From: Liquidambar formosana
Taxonomy: Eukaryota > Streptophyta > Magnoliopsida > Saxifragales > Altingiaceae
NCBI GenBank assembly: GCA_039720395.1
Contig: CM077822.1
Coordinates: 23,581,267 to 23,645,266, forward strand
DNA length: 64,000 bases
Direction: 5' to 3'
Of the stretch, positions 34,591 through 47,204 are shown in pieces. Under the pieces are notes generated by a model. The model ran no database searches. It was not told where the DNA came from and was given only the letters and a program-made list of their open reading frames with translations. Position 1 is the first letter of the stretch. Every line of letters begins with the position of its first letter. Made by a program: the position numbers and the translations under genes.

Positions 34591-36259
34591 TGTTGGGAAT
34601 CAAACTAGAGAGGAAAAATACAAAGGCGGAATTTAAAATTTTTCCTATGATTCCCAAACCCATGAATCTTAATTATGCTTAATAAAAAAACCATAAACCT
34701 AACTACCAAGAGAGTTAGGGTACTTACAGTTTGAACAAGTCTTCTCCTTTATGCTCCAAGCTTTGTCTTCTGATTGAGCAGTCCAAGTGCATTGCCTCCA
34801 ACAGTATCCACACCTAGCTTGAGCAAGTTGTCCTTTCCTTCTTCTTCCTTAGGGTTGCTAGAGGTGGAGAAGAAGGAGAGAGAGAGAGGGAGAGCTGTGA
34901 AAATTTCGGCCAGCACTTGGGAGCCTCCAAGAGTGCATTAAGTGATGATGTCATCACATCATAAAAGGCTTTAAATAGCCTCCAACTAGGGCCGGCCAAG
35001 GGGGTTCTCCAAACCCTAATCTAATTTGTGTAATTACTCTTAATTACACAATTAGCCCACTAGTTTGCATCAAATACAAATTAGCCCCTTAAAGAACTTT
35101 TCTTTAATCACTTATGCCCTTTCTCTCATAGACAATCAAGCTCTCTTAGCATGATCAGTGTGTGACCCATTGGGTTCACATCATTAAGTAGTAGGGATAG
35201 CACGAAGTGTGCACAATGGAACACTTTCCATTAAGGGTCTAATTGAAACTCCTTTCAATTCCCTAATTGATTATAACTCATTTATATCAATTAGGGCTTC
35301 TACTAACCATGAGTAACACCTAGCATATGGCTCATGGTGTGGTCCTTAATGAGGTGAATAGTCATTTACAAAGAACCCTTCTGTTATAGTTTACAAGTTA
35401 CAATTCCATCCTTCCATCAACACAATGTCTCCAATTGAACTAATAGGACATGGAAGTCTGTCAAGTCCCTAGTTCAATTACTTTATACTCATTCATTAAT
35501 ATCAACTCAATGATGAACTTATGGAAACTCCTTTCCATATTCATTCTACCATGGGCCCATGGATTTAATGAGTTATATTCAATGAATGCTGTATGAGACA
35601 TTCACTCTCTTTTTCCTGAGAGTGATGGATTCCTTGTTGATCACTCACATGCCTTCACACACATAGCAGTAGGGCCAATGAACACCCTTACAGACCCCTG
35701 AATAGGATCTGCACTTAGTGTTATCAAACTTCTAAAGCTACATGTATAAGACAACCATGGTGTCTCAGGTCTAAGGATTACTTGTACCACTATAACAATG
35801 AGAAACTGATTGACAGGCAGGTTAAAACTCCATTCAGTTTATCTCATATCTTTGGTCACATTCAGTGTACCTATTCTTATAATAGGCACCCACTTATTGG
35901 TTGTAGTGTCTCCACACAAATAGCTTGAGACTAGCTATCCTCCTATAGAGTCAACCTAACAAGTGCTAGTCCTATGGTTCATTACTGTCCATCATAGTGA
36001 ACCTTCAACTAAGAATGATTTAGGAGTTTAGTACAGAGATATATTTACAGTCTCAAAATTACAACCCTTTGTAATTTCATATTCTCAACTCTAACTCCAT
36101 GGACATATTATGTAAATATAAATGATGCATATAAACATAATAGAATAAGCCCTTTTATTAAATCAATAATAAATGTGACATATATAAATGAAATCAATTG
36201 ATTGTTCCTAATCCCTAAACAATCATCTCCATGATTGGCTCTAGGGCATAATCCTAACA
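34591..36259 (-). repeat. copia-B 3' LTR
   Basis: 1,669 bp, read on the plus strand from TGTTGGGAATCAAACTAG to GGGCATAATCCTAACA. It is nearly identical to 42745-44181 plus 48796-49027. On the minus strand, GGCTATTTAAAGCC near 34968 is a TATA-like site. A 61-codon frame repeated in both LTRs (34814-34999, 42968-43153) is a by-product, not a gene. Confidence 0.94.
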
Positions 36260-36275
36260 ATCTCCCACTTGCACT
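36260..36275 (-). other. copia-B polypurine tract
   Basis: On the minus strand GTGCAAGTGGGAGAT lies directly before the LTR TGTTAGG, the usual copia plus-strand primer. Confidence 0.88.
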
Positions 36276-36502
36276 ATAGCCAATTCACCATGTATCTCAT
36301 ACTCATATCCTGTCGGTGGTGATCCAACACACTTGGGTCATAGCTTTAGTAAAGGGGTCTTCTTTATTCTCTATTGTATTAAACTTCTATATGTATATGT
36401 CATCTCTTCCAATGATCTCTCTAATCACTTGGAATCGCCGCTTAAGGTTTGGACTTTTGATGAGACCGTGGTTCCTGGTCTTGAGCACTAGCCTTATTGT
36501 TG

Positions 36503-37200
36503 TCACAAAAACAATAGTAAAGGCTTCTCAATGTCAGGAAACACTCCTAGTTCTGCAATGAACTTACTCATCCAAACATGCAGCAATGCACTCAAATTTA
36601 CAGCTCCACCATTTAAGGTGAGAACATACCTCGATGTTGATCTCCTATCATCATCGTCAGATTGAAAATCTGAATCCGTTATACCAACCATTTCTAAGTT
36701 TCTTTCTCCATTGACAAGGCATAGGTCCTTAGTTCTTCTTAAGAACTTAAAGATAGCCTTGACTACTCCCAGCGTACCGTACCTGGGTTTGCCTAATATC
36801 TGCTCATAACATTTATAGCAAAACTGATATCTGCTCATAACATTAGCATAGCATATGCTTTTAGACAACTTGATTTCATGTCTGACAGGAATTAGACTTC
36901 TTTTGAAATCATGCATTTTGAACCCATTCAAAATCTTGTCTACGTACATCGATTGGGAGAGACTTAGCATCCTTTAAGATCTATCTCTATAGACTTCTAT
37001 TCCTAGAATATAGGATGCTTCTTCCAAATCTTTTATGGAGAAACTCTGTGAAAAACCAATTTTTCAGTTTTGACAACGTCTCTACATTATTCCCTAATAA
37101 GTAGAACGTCATTCACTTATAGGACCATAAATGTGATCGCACTCCCACTAACCCTTTGTACAATCATGGTACAATGATGGGTTCTGTCTCAACAGGGACA
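36503..37200 (-). pseudogene. copia-B reverse transcriptase/RNase H remnant
   Basis: The frame at 36503-36970 reads LSQSMYVDKILNGF, then DSDFQSDDDDRRSTSRYVLT, the end of RT and the RNase H entry of copia pol (TDSDWA-type motif with the S-T-S-[GR]-Y sequence). Just upstream (36970-37200) stops interrupt the sequence around the active site, where the usual YVDD is damaged to a V-N-D-V-L-L form. It cannot make enzyme. Confidence 0.8.
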
Positions 37201-38190
37201 GGGGTTGCATCAATGTTGGTTTGTGTCTCATTAGACAACTCTTTGAGTTCTATTTTCCTGTTGTTATCTCCTTCTTGAATAAACTCTTTTTCAAGAAAGA
37301 TTGCAAACTTACAAACAAAACACTTTTTGTTCATCAGGATAATAGATATGATATCCTAAACTTTCTTTAGGGTAATCCACAAACCTACATTTAAGTTATC
37401 TTGATTTCCAATTTGGTTGCATCATGTGTCTCTACACATGCATTACAACCCCATACCTTAACATTCTTTAAGGCTTAGTGCTTCCCTTTCCATATCTCAT
37501 ATGGGTCTTAAGGGATAGCCTTGGTTTGAACTCTGTTTCACAGGTACGTGGCAATTTTTAGGGCATATCCTAACAAGGATAATATTAGGTTGTTGTAACT
37601 TATCATGGACCGGACTATATCCAATAAGGTCCTCTTCCTCCTTTCTGACACACCATTTAGTTATGATGTTCTAAGAGGTGTCCATTAGAATAGAATGCCT
37701 ATTTGAACAAGTTGATCTGAAAAATCACCAGTTAAATATTTGCCTCCTCGATCCAATCGAAGAGTTTGATACTTTTACTAGTTTGTTTCTCTACTTCAAA
37801 TCTGAATTCTTTGAACCTTTTCAAATGTTTCAGATTTGTACTTCTTTAAGTATATACAGCTATACCTTAACATTTTTAAGTAAAGGTTCATAAAGTATGA
37901 GAAACTATTTCTCTTGTTCTCTTGGGTTTATCAGCATTCAATTTTAGAGCTATCATGTTTCATGCAATTCATATTTGCAAGGTAGTTTATAAGATAAATG
38001 CTATAAATTCCAGAAGTAATGAACTCTTCATAAAAACATTAATTAAATCAAACTAAAACACTGTTTAGGCAAAACTGAAATAAAGATAATGTTTCTAAAA
38101 ACTTCTGGAATGTCAAGATAGCTTATTAATTCTAAACTACTCCTTCAGGTAGAGTCAAGCAGCAAGTCCCATAGCTAATACAGCAACACT
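37201..38190 (-). pseudogene. copia-B integrase-region remnant
   Basis: Minus-strand pieces in several frames correspond to the second half of a copia integrase (an S-E-R-R-x-R-T-L-L-D type region near 37640-37680 followed by L-x-x-V-[PA]-S-like text). The first half, and probably protease, are missing between here and gag, so a large internal deletion is likely. Confidence 0.55.
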
Positions 38191-38314
38191 TTGCTCCATT
38201 CTCTACTCGTAGGGATATTCCGCTTCTACTCAGCCTTCTGCTTCCCACTAGATCCTGCATGGAATTCAAAATTCACATCAGAATTAAGTACCCAAGTGGA
38301 AGCAAAACTAACAT

Positions 38315-39187
38315 TTAGTTTAGAGCATGATCCATACCTTCCGAAGGTCGGCTCTTTAGAGTATCCAGATACTCCCGGCAATTACGTTTCCAGTGCCCAT
38401 CCTTGCCGCAGTGAAAACAGGTTCCTTTGGCCTTGTCATTATTACCTTTCTTGACACCTCCCTTTGGCTTCAAGTTCTTCTTCTTCTTCCCTTGGGTATT
38501 CTTACCCTTTCCTTTGCCCTTGCCCTTAGGCTTGGGCTTGGCCTTGGAAATAGAAGCTCCATCAAATGCGAGCAAAGAACCTTTTCCCTTCTTCATTGTC
38601 TCCTCAGTCATCTTGAGCAAATTGTGTAGCTCGGGGAGAGTGGGCTCAAGCTTGTTCATATGAAAATTCATTATGAACGGCCCAAATGAATCAGGAAGGG
38701 ACTGTAGTATAATGTCTGAACACATATCAGCTTCAATGATCACATCAAGCTTTTCAAGCTGCTCGATATGGTTGATCATTTTCAAGGTGTGATCAGTCAC
38801 AGACGAACCCTCATTCATCCTTGCCTTGAATAGATCCTTGACAATATTGTACTTCGCGGTCCTACTTTGCTCCCCATACAACTCTTGTAAGTGGAGAAAG
38901 ATGTCGCGAGCACTCTTCATGGACTCATGTTGCTTCTGAAGCTCAGGGCTCATGGATGCCATCATATAGCATCTTGCCTTCAAATCGTCGTCCATGCGCT
39001 TCTGAAAAGCGTCTCTCTCTTGCTGAGTTGCAGTCTCAGCCAGTGCCTCAGGAAGTGTGCCATCAAGTGTGTAGGTAATCTTTTCGGAAGTTAAAACTAT
39101 TTTTAAGTTCCTCAGCCAATCAAGATAGTTTGGTCCAGTCAAACGGTTGATGTCCAATATTTTGGATAACGGGTTGAGGTGAGCCAT
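38315..39187 (-). CDS. gag: copia-B gag
   Basis: An intact 290-residue ORF starting MAHLNPLSKILDINRLTGPN. Residues ~1-200 are a copia gag (UBN2 type) capsid domain with LTGPNYLDWLRNLKIVL, DDLKARCYMMASM and HTLKMINHIEQLEKL. A Lys/Gly-rich basic linker follows, then a CCHC zinc knuckle CFHCGKDGHWKRNC near residue 262. It ends at a stop 38315-38317 before the broken pol. Gag forms the virus-like particle and packages RNA. It is the only coding part of the element that looks functional, as often seen in non-autonomous families. Confidence 0.93.
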   Translation of the reverse strand: MAHLNPLSKILDINRLTGPNYLDWLRNLKIVLTSEKITYTLDGTLPEALAETATQQERDAFQKRMDDDLKARCYMMASMSPELQKQHESMKSARDIFLHLQELYGEQSRTAKYNIVKDLFKARMNEGSSVTDHTLKMINHIEQLEKLDVIIEADMCSDIILQSLPDSFGPFIMNFHMNKLEPTLPELHNLLKMTEETMKKGKGSLLAFDGASISKAKPKPKGKGKGKGKNTQGKKKKNLKPKGGVKKGNNDKAKGTCFHCGKDGHWKRNCREYLDTLKSRPSEGMDHALN

Positions 39188-39362
39188 TTCTATGAACTAC
39201 ATATAAAATTAAATAGAGAATTAGATTTCATTTTTAATCCATAATGATCGGGTCTTTAATCATATGGTACCTCCCACTATTTTATCAAATTCCATACACC
39301 CTCTGATGGAATTCGGGAATCTCATTCCTAATGGGGATTGGGGTCCCACTGTGACCCAGAAG

Positions 39363-39570
39363 CCTCACATGTTAGTTTCTTGACTTCTAACCCACAGTAA
39401 GAAGACAACTCTTTGTCTATTGCTTCATAAGCAAGTTCCAATCATTTTGCCTCTAGGGTACATACTCCTCACATGTTAGTTTCTTGGAATACTTCCCTAG
39501 TTAAGTTAAACCCATCATTCACACAGGTATGTTTCACCAAATATATACCTCACATGTTAGTTTCTTGGTA
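39363..39570. repeat. three dispersed copies of a 20-bp word
   Basis: CCTCACATGTTAGTTTCTTG occurs at about 39363, 39467 and 39548, exact or nearly so, within diverged flanks. Confidence 0.88.
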
Positions 39571-40789
39571 TATACCAGCTTAGGCACCCCATGATATCTA
39601 CATATGTGATAGTTTCAAGTAATGTCTTTAATATGGGTAGCTCCTACATGTCTGCAGCCAGGTACCCACATTAAGGGACGTTAGATGATCCTATAATGAT
39701 GGAAGGCAATGAAGAATCCATTCCCTAATGTATTCTCCATTTCCAACTTAATATTAAAAAGAGGGGTTTTAAGGGTCTCATCAAATTAAACTAATTTAAC
39801 ATACATCTCATGCATATAAATAAAAATATATAACAACATTATATATGTAATCCACTTATCGATATTAGTCCCTATAAGGTGACATATAACGATCTTTGGA
39901 TTTGGAGCTATCACTTTTAATCTTATTAAAAGCTCCCACTATGATGATTATGGACTTTAAGAGGATTCAATCCAAGCCAATGAATTGAATCCAAGGTCTA
40001 AGGTGGGTGTAGGTGATCGTAAAACATTCATTCGAAACATAGCATGCACTCTTGAAAATCTTCTCCAAGCTTTCAAGTCCTTCAATCTCCTCCATTAGCT
40101 TCATGGTCTCCACCATAGGCTTGTTGGGCTCCACCATGCTCCTTTATGTTCACCATGCTCCTTAGTGCGCTCTCGATTACATAACATTTACATAATTTTA
40201 AAGAAATGGATACATAAGGGGAATGTGGGGTACATAAGAGAATGATAGAGAGAGAGAAGAAGGTGGCATGCAAGCCCCAAATAAATAATACATCACCAAA
40301 ATTAACAACTCTTGAAAATTAATACAACCCATTCATAAGACGGCCAATCACAATTGGTTTAAGGGTATAGTCCATAATCATCATCCATCCATAACCATAC
40401 AATCATATTGCATAATAAAGGAAATAACTGTAAGCAATAAACATATGGGCATTCATGGTAACTCTATTGATTGGTTTTCATTAATCTCATTAATGTGTCC
40501 TAATCTTATTAGGATATGCATAATCTCCAGAATTAATTAAGTCTTAACAATTAAGACATTTAATTTCAATTAATCAAATCAATTGAAACATTTAAAGTCC
40601 CCTAATTGAACACTAATATCAAATATTAGGGTTTCTTTAATTAAACAAAACAATTTTATTTAATTAAAATTTCCAGATTTTTATTTATTCCTAAATTGTG
40701 TTTTAAACGATTTAAAACATTATAAAATTAATCACCATTAATTAAATAATCAATTTCGGAATTAAATAAAATCATTTTATTAATTAATT

Positions 40790-41390
40790 AGTGCATTAGG
40801 GTTTCCTAAAACCCTAAACCCTAAATGCATTAACTCTAAACCCTAAGTGTAACCCTAATGCATTAAATGCCTTATGATTGGTCAATTAATGGCCAATCAT
40901 TTAAACCCTAGGTTTATACGGTATTAATGATTAGGATTAGGGTTTAATTAATGCCACCTAGGATATTAATTACTCTTAATTAATATGCACTAATTAGGGT
41001 TTCTAAAACCCTAAACCTTAAACCTATTAAATGCCAATGATTAATTACTAAACCATTAATGATCATGATTGGTCATAAATGACCAATCATTTAACCCTAG
41101 GTTAGACACATTAATTACTAGGTTTAGTTATTAATTAATGCATTAATAGAATTAGGGTTTAATTAATACGAATTAGGGTTTCCTAAACCCTAAACCCTAG
41201 ACATCATAAATGCACTTAATTATACCCTAATGATTAATAACCATGATTGGTCAATTAATGACCAATCATTAAACACTTTAATTAAGGTAATTAATAGCCA
41301 AATTAGGGTTTTTAATTAATGCAATTAATGAATTAGGGTTTCATCATTAATGGGAATTAGGGTTTCCTAAGAAACCCTAAGGCTGCCGCC
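40790..41390. repeat. ~185-bp tandem repeat with telo-box and CCAAT palindrome
   Basis: Units carry TTAGGGTTTCCTAAAACCCT-like words at about 40796, 40993, 41171 and 41353. TGATTGGTCAATTAATGGCC-type inverted CCAAT motifs lie at about 40875, 41067 and 41243. The interval between units is 176-197 bp. Confidence 0.8.
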
Positions 41391-42730
41391 ACCTATAGTG
41401 GGCTGCCATGGCTAGGCAAGGCTGCCATGGCTTGGCCAGGCCAAGGGAGGCCATGGCCAACAAAGGGGGACTCAAGCCAGGGTGTGGGCCAAGCCCATGG
41501 ACATGTGTGGGGTGGCCAAGAGGGATGTCTTCTTCAAAGAACATTAGGGTTTCAAGAGCCCTTGCTGGCACCACCATGGGAGGACCTCCAAGGTCACAAA
41601 CGTTTCTAAGACTTAATCAATTCGACTCCACCAACAAAACCAGCTTTTGTATCATGTCCCTACATGAATTACTAAGCTAATTGAAGTGGTTTGGATGATC
41701 AAATCATCCCCAATTGTTCTAAACAATTCAAGAACAGTAGGCTGTCCAGAATTTGACAGCATACTGTCCATGATCACAAATTGATTTAAAACCTAGCAAG
41801 ATGATTAATTCAGGTTACCAAATTATTTTTCCTAGCATCCTACATGTCTTAGGAAACTAATAAAATTGGTTTCATGCAATTTGGAGTTCCCTAGCTCAAG
41901 ATATGAACAAAACTCCATTGATGACTTTCTGCAGAAAAACAGCCTGCTGTGTTCTTCCAAGAAATCAAACTTTTTGATTCTTTATGCATCAAGACTCTTA
42001 TAAAACTTAAAGAAAATCATACATACATTATGTATAATGATTTTATAAAGAATATACATCAATTTTACAGAAGTATCTGATCATAACAGTAGCAAGAACC
42101 CTAGGGTTCTAAAACCCAGATTCAAACATGGTGGTCTTCTCCTTCTTCCTTCTGTTCTAGACTCATAATCCAATTATGATGCATCCGAATGCTTGGGAAC
42201 CTTTTCCTACCATGTCTAGAACATAACCCAAGTGGTGGCAACCATTGCCATGCTTTTGATCTCCATCAAAAACTCACAATTGTGGCTGTTACATCATTCC
42301 CGAGCAAAACTGTCTTCCCTGACAGCCTGTAGTAAAAAATTCATAACTTTCACTACAAAACTCGGATTGACGAACCGTTTGTTGGGTTGTAAAGCTGATT
42401 CGAAGAGCTTTCTAACCATATATGGCTCGAAAATTTTGGAGAAGAACTCTGATTTCGGCATGCAAAACAAGATGACGATTTTTCATGACTATCATAAAAA
42501 CTGTTCGTCATCTTCTCCAAACTCAATCCCCATTCAACTTTTGAATAACCAGCAGCCCTAAAACTATTTTAGAAGAGGAGTAGAAGGAGAATTGACCTAG
42601 GGTTCAATAACCCTAGGTTTTTCCATGAGAGGGAAACCATTCTAATGCATGAACATAAATTCCAGATTTATTAACCAATCAATTTACCATAAATTCCAGC
42701 CCATATGCAGTTTGTATTAGGCATAATCAT

Positions 42731-42743
42731 GGCTCTGATACCA
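42731..42743 (-). other. copia-B primer binding site
   Basis: TGGTATCAGAGCC on the minus strand, one base inside the LTR end. Confidence 0.95.
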
Positions 42744-44199
42744 CTATTGGGAATCAAACTAGAGAGGAAAAATACAAAGGCGGAATTTAAAATTTTTCCT
42801 ATGATTCCCAAACCCATGAATCTTAATTATGCTTAATACAAAAACCATAAACCTAACTACCAAGAGAGTTAGGGTACTTACAGTTTGAACAAGTCTTCTC
42901 CTTTATGCTCCAAGCTTTGTCTTCTGATTGAGCAGTCCAAGTGCACTGCCTCCAACAGTATCCACACCTAGCTTGAGCAAGTTGTCCTTTCCTTCTTCTT
43001 CCTTAGGGTTGCTAGAGGTGGAGAAGAGGGAGAGAGAGAGAGGGAGAGCTGTGAAAATTTCGGCCAGCACTTGGGAGCCTCCAAGAGTGCATTAAGTGAT
43101 GATGTCATCACATCATAAAAGGCTTTAAATAGCCTCCAACTAGGGCCGGCCAAGGGGGTTCTCCAAACCCTAATCTAATTTGTGTAATTACTCTTAATTA
43201 CACAATTAGCCCACTAGTTTGCATCAAATACAAATTAGCCCCTTAAAGAACTTTTCTTTAATCACTTATGCCCTTTCTCTCATAGACAATCAAGCTCTCT
43301 TAGCATGATCAGTGTGTGACCCATTGGGTTCACATCATTAAGTAGTAGGGATAGCACGAAGTGTGCACAATGGAACACTTTCCATTAAGGGTCTAATTGA
43401 AACTCCTTTCAATTCCCTAATTGATTATAACTCATTTATATCAATTAGGGCTTCTACTAACCATGAGTAACACCTAGCATATGGCTCATGGTGTGGTCCT
43501 TAATGATGTGAATAGTCATTTACAAAGAACCCTTCTGTTATAGTTTACAGGTTACAATTCCATCCTTCCATCAACACAATGTCTCCAATTGAACTAATAG
43601 GACATGGAAGTCTGTCAAGTCCCTAGTTCAATTACTTTATACTCATTCATTAATATCAACTCAATGATGAACTTATGGAAACTCCTTTCCATATTCATTC
43701 TACCATGGGCCCATGGATTTAATGAGTTATATTCAATGAATGCTGTATGAGACATTCACTCTCTTTTTCCTGAGAGTGATGGATTCCTTGTTGATCACTC
43801 ACATGCCTTCACACACATAGCAGTAGGGCCAATGAACACCCTTACAGACCCCTGAATAGGATCTGCACTTAGTGTTATCAAACTTCTAAAGCTACATGTA
43901 TAAGACAACCATGGTGTCTCAGGTCTAAGGATTACTTGTACCACTATAACAATGAGAAACTGATTGACAGGCAGGTTAAAACTCCATTCAGTTTATCTCA
44001 TATCTTTGGTCACATTCAGTGTACCTATTCTTATAATAGGCACCCACTTATTGGTTGTAGTGTCTCCACACAAATAGCTTGAGACTAGCTATCCTCCTAT
44101 AGAGTCAACCTAACAAGTGCTAGTCCTATGGTTCATTACTGTCCATCATAGTGAACCTTCAACTAGGAATGATTTAGGAGTTTACACTACAACAAAAGT

Positions 44200-44570
44200 G
44201 AGTATTCACGACTTGAAATTAACGACTTGCATATTTGCAAGTCGTTAATATGGGTCTATTACGACGTGCTTATTTGATAAGTCGTTAAAAGACCCCATAT
44301 AAACAAAATTCACGACATACCAAAAAAGCATGTCGTGAATGACATTTTTCACGACTTATTTTGCGCGTCGTAAATATTATAGCGAGAAATGCGTATTTAC
44401 GACGTGCTTGACGCGTCGTAAAAAAAAAGAGCATTCCAGCGCATCTATGAGGGAGATTTCAACTTGGTATTTACGGCGTGCTTTGTACGTCATAAATACT
44501 TTACCGAGATTTGCTTATCTACGACGCATTGTACACGTCGTTAAGAAAACATCGACGCTCAGCGAAATTT
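44200..44570. repeat. CACTA-2 left subterminal repeats
   Basis: ACGACTTGC, ACGACGTGC and GTCGTTAA/GTCGTAAA words alternate in both orientations about every 25-40 bases. Confidence 0.88.
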
Positions 44571-44639
44571 TTAGCGGGCATTTTGCCTCACTTTACTGAA
44601 TATTCCAAAATTTTTTGGGTGCTTTACTCTTCCATCTCC

Positions 44640-46020
44640 CACACTTCATCTTCTACAGTCCATTCTAAACTAGGGCAATCTCAAACCATTTTTGGCATTC
44701 CATTCCTCTCGACGAAGGCTTGGCCAACACCTCGACCCCGTTAGCGCCAACACCTCAACCCCTCCCTCTACAACAGCATCGTTCCAGCCATCGTCTCGCC
44801 ATCTCTCCACAACATTCGAAAGGCAGATGCATCTGGGTAGTTCGTGGTTTGTTCCAGCCCTCGACCCCTCTCTCTACATCGTTCGAAGGGATGCATCTGG
44901 GTAGCTTTGCTCTATTTGTGATCTAGCGGTGGTTGATATGAGCATTTAGCTGCTCAATCTTTCAAATTTCTGCAGTAGCGTTGGTTTTGGCTTTACTCTT
45001 CCATCTCTTAACCTTCAATCACTCAATCTTTGGGTATCTTATTCTCAATCGACGGTGCGTCGGTTCTCTCACTTCTGAAATCAATGGTATATGTCTGAAA
45101 TTTCCTACGGAGAGGACTTCGGCCGCATCATCAGCCATCAACTCGACCCACACTCTGGCCAATCAGTATCCAAAACCGGTGAGTCTTTTTCCCTTTTTCC
45201 TCTTCTGGTTTTTGTTATAGGTTGACCGAGTTGGGGTTTTGACGATTTTTGTTTTTGGTGTTAGAGATGCAAATGGTAACTTTGCTGTTTGCTATCGGAG
45301 AGACCAAGCGAGGGTGCGACTTGTTCAGCCGGAGAAGGAATACCAGTATTGGAAATGGCAGCCCCATGGCTGTTCCTCTTGCCAGGTTTGCTTTCAGTTT
45401 GAGTTTCTTGGTCCTTGCCCTGTTTCTGCTGTATTTTTTGGGGGTTTATCCTAGATTTTGGCTGTCAATGGGTGTGTTTTTTGGGAGGTGCTGTTTCTCT
45501 AATTTACTTCTTGAATTCCAAATACAACATTTAACATAAGCATGATAAATTTACGGTTGTGGTTCTCATGCTGTCTATTCCCTCTATAATCATAGTGTGT
45601 TATTCTTTTCAAATTTTGTGGGCTATACATAAAACAACCGCCATCAAGCACTTCAATTTCTGGTTATGATCATGAACTGGAATGGGCAGAATACAAAATC
45701 AAAGAAATCAACACGTTTACTGTGAACAAGTATCAACAGGTGAGTTCTTTAACAGTTGCAGAAAATTTGGTTATTGAATTCCTCTTTGAAAATATGAAGT
45801 ATACTGATTAATATTTCCTTGTGGGGGGAAAAAAATTATATCTTAGTTTTGGTGATCGGATTGTTTTCTTCTGAATATCCCTTATGATTAGTCTGCAGAT
45901 TGGCTTTTTCCCCAATGAGAGGGCATTTTGTTTAAGGTACCAGACTGCTGGCATGTTAGAAACTGTGTTAAGGCAAGGGGTACTAGGGGAAGATGACAAT
46001 GGAGAAGAATCACCCAAGTA
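44640..46020 (+). other. gene-like exons inside CACTA-2, source unknown
   Basis: A chain of GC-richer segments with good splice signals. One ends at CAAAACCG/GTGAGT (45180). One at 45265-45450 encodes a hydrophobic stretch LARFAFSLSFLVLALFLLYF after RRRNTSIGNGSPMAV. One ends at CAACAG/GTGAGT (45739) with YDHELEWAEYKIKEINTF. One at 45900-46018 encodes IGFFPNERAFCLRYQTAGM and ends AAG/TAAGTT. The pattern suggests a transduplicated host gene. I do not recognise the protein, and an unusual CACTA-encoded accessory gene is the alternative. Confidence 0.45.
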
Positions 46021-46760
46021 AGTTATACTTTGAAAAACGTTGTGGGTCTGAGTGAATTGATAATTTTTTTAATAGTAGTTATGATACTATGTAATAATTT
46101 AGTTCTCTCCCTGTAGTGAGTCTGGAAGTGTGCCGCATTGGGCGGATATGGTTTCAAAACTCCCACTCATGTTTTTGTTTCTGTCTCTATTTAAGTAATG
46201 TAAAAAATGAGATGAATAGGGGCCCCCATGGCCAGTAAAAAAGAAGCTTCCTAACACATACTATGAGGTAATGCATGCTGCATAATAAGGCCAGCAGCTA
46301 CTCCATAAAGTTTGGTTTTTTTTTTTTTTTTTTTTCTTTTCAAAATCATAATAGAGCAAGTCTAGGGATGTAGTGGATAATATGAGATGCATGATGTTCA
46401 TTCCCATACATATCATGTTATGAAAGACTTCAATGGTAATTGCAATGCAAACACAGGCACAATCAGAGTGTTTGAACTTTGAAACCATCCCTGGGATTTA
46501 CTTTCTTGGAAGTATCAAACATGACCTAGACGATTGGTAGGTAAGGGGGTCCATGCTCTTTAGCAAACTCTGTGATTAGCTCTGCCATGAGTGCCTTTTG
46601 TTGATGTTGATGAGCTTTCATCTTCAAGCAATAATAATTCCATGATATTCTCAAAATATAGGGTTTTTAATAATTCTTTCGTGTTTTGCCTTGAAAAAAA
46701 ATAGTATTTTTCATCACATTTGTAATAAATTTAATTTGTTTGCATGCTAAGTTTTTTTTT
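46021..46760. other. CACTA-2 interior, non-coding
   Basis: AT-rich with a T-run at 46317-46336. No supported gene. Confidence 0.45.
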
Positions 46761-46769
46761 TTTTAGGAT

Positions 46770-47020
46770 ATCATGAATTGATACTGGAGAGATTTATAGG
46801 TTTTCTTTTTGCACGGAGGAACTCTGGAAAACTAGAGTTTCGTGCCCTTTGATAGATTTTTGGATGGTTTGAATTTATGATGTAGCTTTGCCTTTGGGGC
46901 CTTTTCTTTGTTGGCTTTAGGGCCTTTTGTATACCCAGCGTGTACTGGGCTTTCACCTTTGGTTTTTTCAATAATATTTTACTTAATCCAAAAAATAGAA
47001 AAATAATAAAAATTTCATAC
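46770..47020 (+). mobile_element. LINE 3' terminal fragment in CACTA-2
   Basis: GGGCCTTTTGTATACCCAGC, GTGTACTGGGCTTT and TTTTTCAATAATATT followed by an A-rich tail form the typical 3' end of plant L1 LINEs. Only the untranslated end is present. Confidence 0.55.
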
Positions 47021-47204
47021 TATCATTGTGATTATGGTTCCATTTAGTTATGGGTTTGTGCCAATTTTTGGGGTTTATTGGGATTATGTCTTTAGCTGCC
47101 ATTGGGTATTTGGGTGTGGTTTTATGGGAAGGTTTTAATGGCATGTTCATATATTGGATCATAGAAACCATAAGGGTTTATGAAACCCAAAGCTGTGTAA
47201 CATT

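Larger units (their letters stand above)
39188..42730 (-). other. copia-B long untranslated leader
   Basis: About 3.5 kb between gag and the primer site without long frames. It contains three CTCACATGTTAGTTTCTTG copies, a tandem array with telomere-like words (40790-41390), a GC-rich patch at 41385-41580, and a block (42290-42500) that is also present in CACTA-2. Confidence 0.75.

Noticed and set aside
40790..41390. Interstitial telomere
   Set aside because: The TTTAGGG words are isolated within a longer repeat unit and are not a continuous telomere array.
34814..43153. Two identical 61-codon minus-strand frames (34814-34999 and 42968-43153)
   Set aside because: They are the same LTR sequence twice; the conservation reflects the youth of the insertion, not a gene.
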